Under the pieces are notes generated by a model. It made no database searches, was not told where the DNA came from, and saw nothing but the letters and a program-made list of their open reading frames with translations. Position numbers and translations under genes: made by a program. Below, one piece after another: positions 11,806-24,170 of a stretch of 64,000 nt of DNA. Position 1 is the stretch's first letter; each line of letters starts with the position of its first letter. The DNA is taken from contig WACJ01000097.1 in NCBI GenBank assembly GCA_008973525.1, positions 1 through 64,000 on the forward strand. The letters run 5' to 3'. The DNA is from Stenopsyche tienmushanensis. Its lineage: Eukaryota > Arthropoda > Insecta > Trichoptera > Stenopsychidae.

Positions 11806-12810
11806 ATATGATAAATGAATGCTTTTCATATATTATATTTTTGGCAAATACATACACACAGCAGGATTGATAACTGATAAGGTTCTTAGTGAAGAGGACC
11901 AGGGCTTCGAACCCAAACCCGATAACCGTTAAAACCGTTATTTTTGTTGGAACGAAAACCAGAATTGAACCGATTCGAAAATATTGTTTTTTTTCGGTAA
12001 TGTACAAGTCTTATGCGAAAAAGAGTATGTTTGTTGATATAATTTATGGATTTCAATTTTGATGGAAGTTTTAATATATTTTTAAATAAAAAAAAAAAAA
12101 ATAATATAAATTTGGTAGGAACAATAGAATATTGTTTATGAAATATTCTTATTAAATTTAAAATTAATTAATTTATTAAATCTTGAGATATTATGTCAAC
12201 TCTGTAAATAATTGGAATTTTTAAAATATGCAAAAAAAAGCAAAATCGATTTTTTTTAAATTCTAGTCTTGAATACTCCCTTAAGATATTTTTAAAATTT
12301 GGTCAACCTTTGAATTTGACCCCTCTGTAATAAAAAATATATGCTAAACTTTCAATCTAATTCTGATTGTGATCATCAAATACTAAAATATGAAATGCTT
12401 TAAAATTTTAAGATTTTTTTAAAAATATTTTTATCAACAAGATTGCGAATAAATTACAACTTACAAAATCATTTAAATGGAAGAAAATGACAAGGTCAAA
12501 ATAAAAGCCGAAAAAATACCCCCGTAAATTTAATTAATCTTATCTAAATGCTAATATTAGAGCCCAAGGAATGAAAATGGTTGAAAAAACCAAGCATTAG
12601 GACTATGGCCACTTCCTAATTCCACCCCTATTTTACAGCACTGACGACAAAGAATTGGAAGAGGAATTAGATTATGAATTACTATATATAAATTTAAAAA
12701 AATATATAATCTGATTGGCGCTTAATATAATTATTAGGGCTAGAAATTTCCATAAGCTATTGAATTTAAGAAGAAGCATCGAAACATGTTTGAAGATCAA
12801 AAAAATATTT
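11806..12810. other. AT-rich intergenic DNA
   Basis: Very AT-rich with poly-A at 12088-12100. No gene recognised. Confidence 0.5.
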
Positions 12811-12813
12811 CTA

Positions 12814-13066
12814 TTGGGCTGTGATGCTGCTGGACGAATGGATGGGAATACAAAGGGTTGGCTGCAGGAGGGACGACCTCCCGCAGCCAAGGCTAACCGA
12901 CAACTCTCCCGACTCCCGCCTCCTGCGTGTCACTACCCAACCGGTAACGATGCACGCGCAAGAAGCGATCGGTCGGTATTCAGGTGCAATGTCTCCGCAG
13001 GGCCACAAGAGATGGCGCTGTTAAAATAGCACATTGCACCTGAAGAGAAATGGAAGATGTCGCTAC
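12814..13066 (-). mobile_element. LTR family A, partial copy with perfect internal hairpin
   Basis: It aligns with the other LTR A copies. It shows the 12-bp inverted repeat CAGGTGCAATGT (12981-12992) and ACATTGCACCTG (13031-13042), with AGATGGCGCTG between (13010-13020). It is truncated at both ends and abuts a mariner relic. Confidence 0.75.
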
Positions 13067-13084
13067 TTGAAGTTTATGGTAGTC

Positions 13085-13460
13085 ATATCATCAGTCATTT
13101 TTGACGAACTTGTGCGAAAATTGAAGAACAACTGCGATGTGACGATCATGTGACGCTTAACGATCTTCAGGAAGAATTTCCTGGCATTTATCAATGTTTC
13201 CTTGGTGATATTGTGTTGAAAAAACTTGGTTAAAAGAATTTGTGTGCGAGATGGTTGCCCAGAATGCTCACATTAGAGCACTGTCAAAATCGCGTGACTG
13301 CCACTTGTGAATTTTTGGACGTTTTTGCAAAGGAGATAGAAGTTTTTCTGGACTCTATCGTGACGGGGAATAATACATTGATGTATTAATACACACCAGA
13401 ATCTAAAAGACAATCAAAAAAGAGATGGTGGTCGAAGTACAAAACGCTGGCATACAAAAA
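13085..13460 (+). pseudogene. mariner-family transposase relic
   Basis: Frameshifted remains of DELV-K-, of the MLNDLQEEFPG-like second DNA-binding segment, and of a CARWLPRM-like motif (tgtgcgagatggttgcccagaatgc at 13240-13265 in plus-strand order). ESKRQSK follows near 13400, next to the first catalytic region. Same family as 4470 and 52450. Confidence 0.65.
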
Positions 13461-14845
13461 CTGGTGCCCTAACTACATAAAATTGAAATGGATAATGATA
13501 AATATTTTATGATTAAAGATGTCAGCTCTTTTTAATAATAAATAAAAGTGCTTGAGGTTGGTTGATAAATTTGATCAATAGAAGACATTTAATATTTGCT
13601 CTCCTTAAACTGCCCTTGCGTAAAGAAAGAGTTGTTCGTCATTAGAGTCTCGCAGTTGGGATCTCTCTCTCTCTCTGTGCTAAGTTGTAAATAATTATCA
13701 TAGACAGGCCGGCCATTTTATACACTGTTTATGTTGAATTTAACTAAACACAAACATTTTTCTATCTTAAATATATGTTGTAACTTTACTTTCTGGGTAA
13801 CTTTCGTATATGAATTTAATGTTAGTGATAAAAAAAAGGGAAAAAAAGATAATTAGTTCAATTGGATTAACACTTACCTAATAACAATAACCCTTAACAC
13901 TTGTTGGTTTGCATCCCTTACGATGATGCTACATAACAAAAAATGAATAATTTTATCTACATAAATCTTCGTTTTAATGTCGATATTATTTTGACCCATT
14001 TTCTTTTCATGGTTATCCAATTCTTCTCATCGCTTTCATCCAGATACAGAATTGTATCGAGTCATCAAAATCGTATACGCAATACATTATTACCATAATC
14101 CCATGGAGCTTCTGAAATAAATTATGGACAATCGACAAATACCCATCTACTACCATATTCGATGCCATTCTCGTTTTCATCCTCAGATCTAGTCCATTGT
14201 GGGCCTATTTGGCATCATGGCATTATACAATTTGTCGAGGAATTTGGGCCATTTTATTCTCCTTCTAGTAATTTAAGTGCGCGCTCTCTTCGCCCGGGGC
14301 CGTCCAAGCTCGGCTTGTAAGGACGATAAATAATATGGAAAAAAAACTTGCCCAAAACCCCAACGATGAAATATTAATCACTGGGAAATACTACGGATAG
14401 AAAAGAGAAACAGCCAGCGCCCGAATGATAAGGGTGAGTTATAACAATTTTGCAAATATTCGCCCCCTTTGTGTGGGGCCTCGCGAAGTAAATTTACAAA
14501 ACACGAATCTTTCACGAGGTACGATAACGCGGACCGCCGCAAAGTACTAGAAAATAATAAAATACACCCCTGGCGTAATTCAATTTCGCCCCGAAAAAAA
14601 AATCGCCCGTTAAAATCGAATAAATTTTGGGCACCCCTCGAATTATGCACACTTGAGCGATCCAAGTACCAAAGCGATATCGGAACAAATGAGGTACATG
14701 ATTTTTTTTTAAGGAATGAATCGCCATTCAAAGAGCGATTTTCACGAGCAGTGTTTCCCAAATGTTCGTAGAAGAAATCCATTGGATTGAGTGTTCTTGC
14801 ATACATCCATTAGATCTTGGAGCTTTTGAGCTTAGATCTTGGAGA
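13461..14845. other. Intergenic, no gene recognised
   Basis: It holds a CT microsatellite (13660-13675) and a less AT-rich stretch at 14150-14830. A 142-codon frame on the - strand (14378-14806) has no recognisable domain and no splice context. Confidence 0.5.
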
Positions 14846-14848
14846 TCC

Positions 14849-15900
14849 ACTTTTATCTCAGGAGCGCGCAGCGTGAGTGAAGCTTGTATATCAATAAATG
14901 AACCCTAACACTGTTGATATTGTCGACCCCTGAAATAACGTCTCAAATAGAATATTTTCAGTATATAAAGGATTTATGTGGTTTTCTATTTTTTATCATG
15001 ATTCTAAGAAGACCCCATACCAAATGGTTTTCAACCGGATACGGACAAATTTCATTATAATTTTAATGTTTATTTTGTCGTCATCTTTTGATATGTGATA
15101 TGATGAGTTTTTTTTGTAATATTTAAAGTGTAGAGTTAGACGACAGACATCAGACTGACTGGACGTGCAGAACGTCCACCCTTTTTGCTCCACGCCCTCC
15201 ATAGGAGGCGGTTTCCGCGGGAAAGACCAGCTTTAGACCATGTGCATCCAAAGGCGCGATGGAGGAGGAAGGATTAAGCTAAATTCAAGGGAGTTACTTC
15301 TGCGGGTTCACTACCACCATGAGTCCAACCTCAGTTTGAAGGGAGCTGTAGCAGATGAAGAACTGCAGGAGCTGCTCCTTCCTCATGGTACTCGTATCGG
15401 TTCGGTCGTTCTTAGTACCAAGGAGACAAATCGCCGTTCAAACAGCCTAAAACCGTTCTTCCTACTGAAATCGGCTGTTCAACACACTTCATTATGGGTG
15501 CGCAGCACTGGGTGACCTGCGCACCCAACTCATGTTAGCTGGGTTACCTAGGCAGCGTTTGATGAGCATACCGACAAGGCTACTTTCGCACACCTCTATT
15601 CCACATTATTACCCCAAAGGTTCAACCGTTGCCCACGGGCGTAGGGTTGGCTTGGGTTTTATGGGTGAGCATCGTGGAGTCTAACACTCACCCGGAAGTG
15701 TAGGGGTAGCTTTACATTACGATCTTGTCATCGATGTACGTTTGTATTATAAGGCGCAAGACACTCTCTCTATCTCTGTTGCGGTTTTCTACTACTAGGG
15801 TTTGGACGCATATATGCGCAACTACCAATCAAAGGATTAAGACAAATATCTATTACAAAACCTGTATTATGAGCAACATCATGGTTATTCTAAAATTTAA
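14849..15900 (+). repeat. Dispersed repeat H-E, copy 2, split by a family B insertion
   Basis: Block H (14849-14925) includes CAGGAGCGCGCAGCGTGAGT and AACACTGTTGATA. Block E (GTGTAGGGGTAGC, CATCGATGTACG) starts at 15696, after the family B element. Other copies have H and E close together. Confidence 0.65.
15134..15695 (-). mobile_element. Family B retroposon, copy 2, with perfect 8-bp target duplication
   Basis: It is 562 bp, flanked by AAGTGTAG at 15126-15133 and 15696-15703, which fixes both ends. On the - strand it begins CCGGGTGAGTGTTAGACTCC and ends CTGATGTCTGTCGTCTAACT, with no A tail. It contains the family B core in reverse. There is no shared open frame. Confidence 0.8.
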
Positions 15901-15965
15901 AAAAATGCATGAGGCTCAAATGTAAGACTCAGTTAACTCAGTTGAAATTTTGATAATCTTCTTCG

Positions 15966-16217
15966 TTAACCCTTTGATAAGTATGCACTCAGATGTGGAG
16001 TACAGCGCTTTATTTACAATACTGTGCTTGTATTTCTAATAGAATAATAATATTTATTTTAATAGAAAGTGAAGATGACGAAATCATAGAAGATCTGGAC
16101 AATTTGAATATTTCTTCTGATGATAATTCATTTCTGATTGAAAACCACAGATTTTATTACACATTACATCATGACCTAAACAAGTCCTCGCGCTTTGATA
16201 GCCACTCACTTATCTAA
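15966..16217 (+). mobile_element. piggyBac-like 5' end with possible transposase N-terminus
   Basis: TTAACCCTTTGATAAGTATG at 15966 is a TTAA target followed by CCCTTTGA, a typical piggyBac terminus. About 100 bases later a frame carries an acidic Asp/Glu/Ser stretch (SEDDEIIEDLDNLNISSDDN) and stops at 16217. Acidic N-termini are usual in piggyBac transposases, but no catalytic domain is present. The terminus is shared with 26368. Confidence 0.45.
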
Positions 16218-17640
16218 ATTTTTGGTAGATTTATCATTATTTTTTCTGGGAATTTTACAACCCTTACAGCGTAATTTAATTGTTAATGCAATTTTTATAT
16301 TCAAAATTTACTTGTGTTGGCCATAAGTTTTTTATTAAAACTACGATTATATCAAATATACCAGAATAGATAGAGTTTAAAAACTATTAATTGTATTTAT
16401 TAAATGCCTGCGTAAGATATTAATTATAAAGATTTTAAGTCTATCTATAAAAGACAGTTAGATAGAGCCTCAGGATTAAGATCAAAGAGCATGGCACATA
16501 TTTGAAAGTCAGTCAGGATGAGTACAATTCCAGACTTGAACCCTTCAATAGTGGACACCAGTCCTCAAAATCAATTAATTCCATTAGGGTTGTTATATTA
16601 TCAAGTAGATTTTAAATGTATTTATATACCAGGTAGTGCTTAAATTTTTACGGAGAATTTCATCCATGTGGAAGTTCCATGTAAATAAATTTGTATCTAG
16701 ACATTTTCCATTATTTTCCAATATAATTTCGCTCGAAATGACAGACATGATTTTAACTAAATTGGAGACATTTTCCAGACAATAATTTAAAAATTCCTAT
16801 AACCGTATTTGTTTGAATTCTCTATGGAACAATTTTATGGCAATGTTTCAACATAATTTTTGAAATTCTTTCTAACTATTCGCTTTGATGAAATCAAAAA
16901 TATTATATATTTCCCGGTAAAAAGTATGTGCTCATGTCAATCAATTTGTAACCGGAGTCAATCTTGAATTTATATATGTTAAATTATTTAAAAGAATTTT
17001 TGCTTTGAAGACGAGAAGCTTTTTGTACATACAAAGTCGGTCAAAGCATTCTTATTTTTTTCCTCGTGTTATTTGATTTTATCTATTTTAGAATCAAAAC
17101 ACATGCAAATTTAACTTATTGCGTCAATTAATGATAGATAACTTAACAGGTATTTTAACTTCAGTCGATGAAATCGATTACTATGAGAAAATATGATAAA
17201 AAAGCCCCCTAACGTATGTGTATTATAAGGTTATTGAATAGGGACGTTCAAAGTTTGTTACTTTATAGCGGCCATGTTATTAAAGCGATATCTATAAAAT
17301 TTATTATAAATTATTTAAAAATATATGGCTTATTATCATGGAAAATTATAGTATTGAATAATGTGTATAAGTTATCAGATTATATTTTCAAAATCAGTGC
17401 TCCATTCGAGAAACGTTTCGCCAAAAAATAATATACAGCGACGATTTGATTTACAAAACAGTTTTATTTTAATCATGAATTAAAATAAATTTTCCATTTA
17501 TATAATTCAACAGACCAAGTGTTGCCAAATTATTATATTATAATCACTCAATAAATTCGTAGGATTTATTTTCTATTTAATCTGTTTTCTTCTTAATTGG
17601 GGGTCGTTTTTTTTGCAATTCAAGCTTATAGCCTTATATG
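16218..17640. other. AT-rich intergenic DNA
   Basis: No gene, RNA or clear repeat recognised. Confidence 0.5.
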
Positions 17641-17649
17641 GAAAATAAA

Positions 17650-17850
17650 CGCAGTTGTGAAGATCTCATAACTGGGAACCGAGTTTTAGACTAGGCGCCC
17701 ACGTTACACTGGTGTCAGAAGTGCGATCTACGGTTGAACGTCAGGAATGCTGAATGATGGACTCGTCAATGGAACGAAGGAGAAAGTCGCGTCAACATCG
17801 AGGCAATCAATAAAATTGAGGATCTTTTGGTATAAATGGGAGATACAAGT
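17650..17850 (+). mobile_element. LTR 3' end, tRNA-Leu primer site and leader
   Basis: ACGTTACA, then CTGGTGTCAGAAGTGCGAT: an LTR terminus followed by an 18-base site nearly complementary to the tRNA-Leu 3' end. The leader (TGAACGTCAGGAATGCTGAA...ATCTTTTGGTATAAATGG) matches the copy at 21265. The rest of the retrotransposon is lost. Confidence 0.7.
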
Positions 17851-20220
17851 GTTTTTATTTACAATTGAGGTTTTTCGCAATTTCATCCAAAAAAGAATAG
17901 TCATGCATCTAAATAAATGATTTGAATGAAGAATGAAAGTTTATTATATTATAGTATTCACTTCAACCTTTTTTTGTGCGGTTCCTATGGCTTACATAGA
18001 AAAAGTGAAGTTGCGTGGATTTCCATGGATTTTAAAAACCGCATAACTTTGAAACAGCTACATAAAATATATCCAAAATCGCATAAAAAAAGTTAATAAA
18101 AAAACAGGGATACGGCAATTAAAAAATAACATTTTTGGTGACATTTAAAGGACGTCTTTCAAACTGTGTTGAAAAAAGTAGTTTTGAAAAAAACGCGTTA
18201 AAATATTGCATTATGGTCAAGTTGCCGCGTCACTCAAAAAGCTATAGTTCCGTTAGTAGTTGGAATTTTGGAAATTCATTTGGAGAATAAATTTATAAAA
18301 GTCAAAACTTTGGAAAAATGAAAAAGAAAACGATTTTTTTTTTCAAAAATCTAAACCAGAATAAAGGGCGTGGTCATAATTCAGAGATAGCAGATGCAAT
18401 ATGATTTACACAGTCCCAATAATTTTGTTCCAAATTTCGGTTGGTGTTGATGATTTATTTCCTATTTTATCCAAAATATCTCAATACGTGCTCTTTATGA
18501 AAATAAAAAAAAGATTTGACTGCTTTAAAGAAACCGCATAACTTCAAAATCGCACAAAAAAGATTTGAGTGTATTATAAGAGATTAATGCTATTAATTTA
18601 AAATTCCAAAGAGTTTTACAAATCTCTTCAAAAGTATCAACCATATAAGACCTAATAAATATACCAAATCATACATTCCATCAATAATAAATACAATCAT
18701 ATTCAGCTCAATAGTGAGTCCATTTTGGGACAGCGAGTAGCCATCAGAAGGTAAGGACCTTCTAAGATCATATTTTTTACTATAGTAGCTATTAAAAATT
18801 TGTGTTAAAATTTTATTTTTAAATATTAAAAAAAAAATAAACCAAAATTTTTTTTTTAAGCTGTCACCAATTTGCGAAAATATTTTTTTCTTTGAGTAGG
18901 GATTATAACGACATTTTTATTAATTAAGAACAATTTTTTAAATTAATTTTAAATGATTATAAGTGTTGAAATCGTGTCAACCAGGACATGCCCTTTTTAA
19001 TTCCCTTATATTTTACAAATCAATAACAATTTTAATTATTTTTTGTATATCTTGAAAATGTCAATAAATTGGTTAGAGCCTTTAATTAAGATGTATTTAA
19101 TTATAAAGTTTAACTCCTGATTCTTTATGCTAATCTCAAAGGATCCAAGATTTATCCTTCGATCAAAATTGTATGTATGTCATACTACCAAAATAGGCAA
19201 AAACAGAGATTTAATCATTTGGAAAAGCTTACATATCTTCGCTTTAGGATTATACTTTGCATTTCATATTCAAAAAGCTTAGTGTGTTTTCTCGCTCGAC
19301 TAAGAGACACTTCAGGTCGTGAACTCTAAATTTTAGATCCCGTATCCCATTCCCTTTAATTACATGTCTGCCGGGTTAGACCTTTGGTCCATGCATCCAT
19401 AGAGATCTGCTCTCCCCGAGGACGTTGGAGAGTTGTTCGGTCTTTCGTGGTGTGAACGGCTCGACTTTGTGGAAATTGCAGCACCACACCCTCTACATTT
19501 TAATAAGTTAGGTTATAAGAAAAATTAATTATAGAAAATAATGGCTCGGAAAAATCGGGACATAAAACGAACGTCTCATATTTGGTGCGCTGATGTTATT
19601 ATTTTCAAAGGCTGCGGAGGAAATGCTTCTCGGCTTTCTAAGCAGGAAGACCGAGTATTTCCCGGGGGACTAATATTCTGCAATATAATCCGGTTACCTT
19701 CAACGCAGACCTTTCTCGTGCAGGATAGTGCTCTTAAAAACCAATTTATTTCGCAAGATGGTCTAAGAGGCGCAATTTTAATAAATGGGTATTTTCATTC
19801 TCTCCCGCGGAAAACTGTTGAAAGTTTTAAAATAAACAGAAAGCTCTTCAAATGCTAAGCGTCAACAACTTTAGGTTCGAGCTAATGCAAATATCAGATT
19901 TAGTCCGTAGCTATTCTGAGAGGAAATATAATTTTAAAATGCATTATTTAAGTAAATATACGTATATAAAAGTATTCGATGGATGGATGATCCATATTAA
20001 ATTTAATGCTTTCAGAGACTTGTGTAACCATTCAGTATTTGTAATGGCTATGTCTTTTGAAAGTATAAAATAAATCATTTAGATATAAGCTGTAGTCTTC
20101 GTCTTTTGCTTTTTATGCTGATCACCATCCACCATGCGGCGTCTCCTCTCTGATCAAATAACAGATAGGCCAAAAAACTAAATAGATAAAATCGTGTCGC
20201 ATGACTGTTACAAAATATTA
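17851..20220. other. AT-rich intergenic DNA with GCATAAAAA repeat pieces
   Basis: Pieces of the GCATAAAAA family lie at about 17960-18110 and 18480-18560. No gene is supported; the 19541-19858 and 19852-20073 frames show no known domain. Confidence 0.5.
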
Positions 20221-20231
20221 TTACTGCTATT

Positions 20232-20550
20232 TGAGAAATTCAATTAGATCTTAGACCATGAGAAAGCATTCGATGCAGTATCAGAACACTGCATTCAAAA
20301 TTAAAGAAAGCTAATAAATGTGTGCATACTCTTTGATTTAATCGAAAGGAAGATTTTGCAAAACATTTTCGGTCCTTTACGGAATGAAACCCCCAAGCTT
20401 CAAAGCCATGAGGTCATGGACATTTACGGGGACGAATCAAATAACAAGCTTCATCCAAATTTGTCATCTGCATTGGGGAGATCATGTAGCGCAGATGCCG
20501 ACTCACAGAGATTCTTGTGCGATATTAGATTCGGGAACGAGTGCCTATAG
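20232..20550 (+). pseudogene. RTE-like non-LTR retrotransposon fragment
   Basis: DHEKAFDAV (20254-20280) is reverse-transcriptase motif A. After an internal deletion, FDLIERKILQNIFGPL (about 20333-20380) and LHWGDHVAQMP (another frame, about 20470-20503) match the C-terminal region typical of RTE/BovB-type proteins. Frameshifts and stops make it a relic. Confidence 0.7.
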
Positions 20551-20962
20551 ACTTGTCAGAAGATATCGTCTACGCTGGGATAGATCATATCTTCTATTGA
20601 GCCGTGATGTTGCTGGACAAATGGATGGGAATAGACGGGCGTTGAATCGAAAGACAGAGAGAGAGAGAGAGAGATTTGGCTGCAGGAGGGACGAATTCCC
20701 GCAGCCAAGGCTAACCAACCACTCTTCCGGCTACCGCCTCCTGCGCGTCACTCCCCAACTGGCAACGGTGCATGCGCAAGAAGCAAACGGTCGGTATGCA
20801 AGTGCAATGTTTCCGTAGGGCCACAAGAGATGGCACTGTTAAAAATAACACATTGCGCCCGAAGAAGGACGGAAGATGTCGCTGTTAATCTGGAGAATTA
20901 AATCTGCTCAGACTAACAGCGCTGTTGGGTGAGGATGTTAAATCCCTCATGATATACATGTG
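20548..20962 (-). mobile_element. LTR family A copy
   Basis: It aligns with other LTR A copies over most of the LTR (CATCCATTTGTCCAGCAACAT on -, the CT-rich tract, GC-rich core, hairpin arms). A GA microsatellite lies at 20655-20673. The LTR 3' end is diverged. Confidence 0.7.
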
Positions 20963-21224
20963 TACGTATTATATACTTGAATGACGTTAATTTTAGTTGC
21001 AAAATATGAATGTTTAAGTGTTTACACATGAAAAAGTTGGGCTTGACCTGAAAAAAATATTCCAATTTCCTTTTAAAGAAATTTTCATATAAATTGACTA
21101 AACTCGGCTACCTATGTCACTGGATACCTTAAATTAAAAATTAAATTGCTAAATTGCTGCGGATGTAATAGTAGGGATATCGGATACGAGTATAAAAGAG
21201 GTGTATTTGGGTGAGAGCTCATGA

Positions 21225-21425
21225 AATACCGGTAGAGGATAACTGGGTCTCGAATTTCACCTAAGAAGCTTACGTTACAATGGTGTCAGAAGTGGAATCT
21301 ATGACTAAACGTCGGAAATGCTGAACAGAAAGATTGTCGCTATGGAGTGAATCTTGTCTTCATCGAGGAAATCAATATATCAGCTTTTGGTATAAATAGA
21401 AGAAGTTGCAGGTATTGTAGCGATC
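21225..21425 (+). mobile_element. LTR 3' end, tRNA-Leu primer site and leader, copy 2
   Basis: TACGTTACA followed by ATGGTGTCAGAAGTGGAATC, then a leader shared with 17710-17850 (AAACGTCGGAAATGCTGAAC, CTTTTGGTATAAATAG). No gag or pol follows. Confidence 0.7.
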
Positions 21426-22890
21426 AATATATTAAAGTTTTTACTTAACGATAAAGTAGTTTAGTTTTTTGTTCCTTCGTACGGTATAATAGGTCAATTA
21501 CATGGCAGGGTTTTCTAGCTTATATGATCAAGATTGTGAATATCACAATGGAAGTTATCTGCTTTCTACAATGTAAATCAGTACTTTTTCGTGACAGTTA
21601 TCCATAGTTTGTTAAAAAATATTAAAAACCAAAGTTTTATGCGACATGAATGAAATTAAACTTTCATGCGAGCTTTTATATATTCGAGCAGAGCCGTTAC
21701 TCAAGCACAGCTTGCCGAGCTTTTAAAACTTTCTCTATAGTGTTTTTTTTCATTATATTTTTAAACAGAATATGCATAGTAAATAATTCCTCTCCCTGTG
21801 AGAGCTAAATAAATGGAGCGTGAAACTGTTTTGTTCCAAAGTTCAAACTTGGAGAACACATCCGCGAGGGAAAAAAGTGGCAAGAAAAAGAAACTGCACC
21901 AGCAGCAGTATTCATCTAAACTTCACCGACTTGTCTTGTCGGTGGAATGTGTTTTCTGGCCACTCCAATAATATCTCCCTCCGAGAAATTCCAAAGCGCC
22001 CCGCGGGAATATTTAATCCCATCCCCCACCAACGACCCGTGTCTCCCGGAATGTTTCCCGCCTTATATAAACAACGGCATACGTCTTGTCAGATAATGTG
22101 TCTTTGGAAAAATGATACACTATTTTTCGAGCATATAAATGTGACAGTGTCTCCCCAGCACCCCACGGGAGAACCCAGATAAAAATGTAGAATGGCACGT
22201 CCAAGTTCTGAGATTTATGATCTTCGCCAAGCCATAACAGCCGTGTCAATCTACCATATGTGGCCAACATCTGCTCTGCGCCGGCTTTGATTTAGCGCAA
22301 TATAAAATTCAGCATCTGGACCACGGGACATGACAATGCAGGACAAACAGTAGCTACAACTTTTTTTTATCTCTCCTTGAATAGAAAATTTACTAGGTTT
22401 TCCATCGTAAACATCTGCCCTAAAACGACGAAGCTTTATTCTTGTATAGGAGATTTGATGTCGTACCATTTTTCATAACAGAATGGTCACCTCACTTAAG
22501 CAGATCTGTTGCTGTCATCCTTTTCATATATAAAAAAATCGAAAATGCCTCACTATAGTCCATATTTCATCCATATAAAAATAATATACAGCACATGTGA
22601 TTGAGCCAATTTTGATGTTACGAGGGGGATTCAAATGCAACCCGGAATTTTGATGGACAAATTTTTTAGTGATATATAAAATACAAATAGATTCCAAAAA
22701 AAATATCGGACACCAAACTTATTGATCTTGTCACTTAAAAAAGAAGGCGAAAATTTGCATGTTTTGTTGCGCAACGCGTAAGTATTCATTTTTTCGTAAA
22801 CGAAGACGTGAAATCAAGTGAAATTTTGATAAATTTAAGGCACGATTAATAACGCGTTACGCAACAGAGAATGCTACTTCTTGGCAGTAA
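21426..22890. other. Intergenic, nothing recognised
   Basis: A 120-codon + strand frame (21820-22182) has no known domain. The rest is AT-rich. Confidence 0.5.
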
Positions 22891-22894
22891 AGAA

Positions 22895-23417
22895 TCCATT
22901 TTCGTATAATACCATCGATGTGACCGATAAAACTTGGTAAATACCCGATTTCCCGACAAATTATTTATTTCCGTCACTGCAGATGAATACTTATATACTA
23001 ATATAATACTTTGATGTGTTTAATAATTACGGAGGAATATAAAAATTCTAAACGCCGTATCTATTATATTTCATATCGATATTTCCTTTTTTAGAGTCGA
23101 GGTGTAGTAAATACATCACCGGTAGGGAAAGGTTAATATAACAATTTGAATAACATATATGTACTGTATATATGTATACATTGATTAGACAGTTACTGCC
23201 CCTGGGCGTCGCCTAAGTTCGGCAATAAGTAGTTACGCCACTGTTTCCGAGCGTCCAGATTTCGGCGTGAATGTCTCGATTTAGTAGCCTTCAACGTGCT
23301 GGTGAGATGTACGATTTATGTTAGATAAAAATTTCAATCCCAATTTTTTCGGGATTACGTTTACTAATTCCGGGATCCATGAGCGCCTAAAACTGTCTGG
23401 GATCCCGGGATTGGATT
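22895..23417 (-). mobile_element. hAT element fragment (copy 2)
   Basis: It matches 36890-37384, including CCCGATTTCCCGACAAATTA, TGTAGTAAATACATCACCGG and TGGGATCCCGGGATTGGATTCCCTA, which is the terminal inverted repeat. The other end is missing. Confidence 0.7.
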
Positions 23418-23960
23418 CCCTATCAATAAACTTCCAATGGAATAAATGTATTTCTAATTAAAGGAACTATGTAAAAAATAAGATATTTTATATATGACGA
23501 AAAGTAGAAATAGATATTATGTTGTACAATTGTTGCAGGGAAAAAAATTAGATATTAAAATATATTCTATCATATTCAAGCTATTTTATTCTGCATGCTG
23601 TGAGACTGATGATCATGACCCACTTAAGTATGAACAAGGCCAGTTAGAGAATGTCAGAAAGAACATATCTTTTTACTGCTGAGGTTCTCGCCTTATTCTC
23701 TTATTTATCGGTATTTCTTAGCTAAATGATTTCGCCGTGTGTTGTGTAATATATAATAAAATAGGCGCGCTATTGATTTACTTGTTGTTTTATGTTACGT
23801 ATAGGTAAAGTAGACGCGGCGCGGTGTATGAGCATAGCGTGTTTACGATTTAAGAGACGGAGATATTACAAACGATTCTCCTTCTCTTTCCAACTAAGTG
23901 CTCAATTAATTAAATAAATTATTGAGTTAATTTTAAATTGAAATGAACATCTACACAAAT
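23418..23960. other. AT-rich intergenic DNA
   Basis: No gene recognised. Confidence 0.5.
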
Positions 23961-23961
23961 T

Positions 23962-24170
23962 CACTTTTATCTCAGGACCGCGCAGCGTTAGTCAAGCTTG
24001 TATATTAATAAATAAGCCTTAACACTGTTGATAGCATACAATATTCGTTCATTTCTTCATGTAAACACGCTTTTCGCAATATTTGAGAATATTTAGACGT
24101 GTAGGGGTATCTTTATAGCATGATCCTGCCATCGATGTACAAATATATGATGAAATGCAAGACATTTCTG
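23962..24170 (+). repeat. Dispersed repeat H-E, copy 3
   Basis: Block H (TCTCAGGACCGCGCAGCG, AACACTGTTGATA) is followed 60 bases later by block E (GTGTAGGGGTATCTTTATAG, GCCATCGATGTAC). This uninterrupted copy shows how copy 2 looked before the family B insertion. Confidence 0.7.

Noticed and set aside
14378..14806. 142-codon - strand frame in less AT-rich DNA
   Set aside because: No recognisable domain, no splice context, and an opposite-strand frame of similar length covers the same bases.
20384..20818. 144-codon + strand frame
   Set aside because: It runs from an RTE relic into a reverse-oriented LTR; the two parts are unrelated, so it is not a gene.
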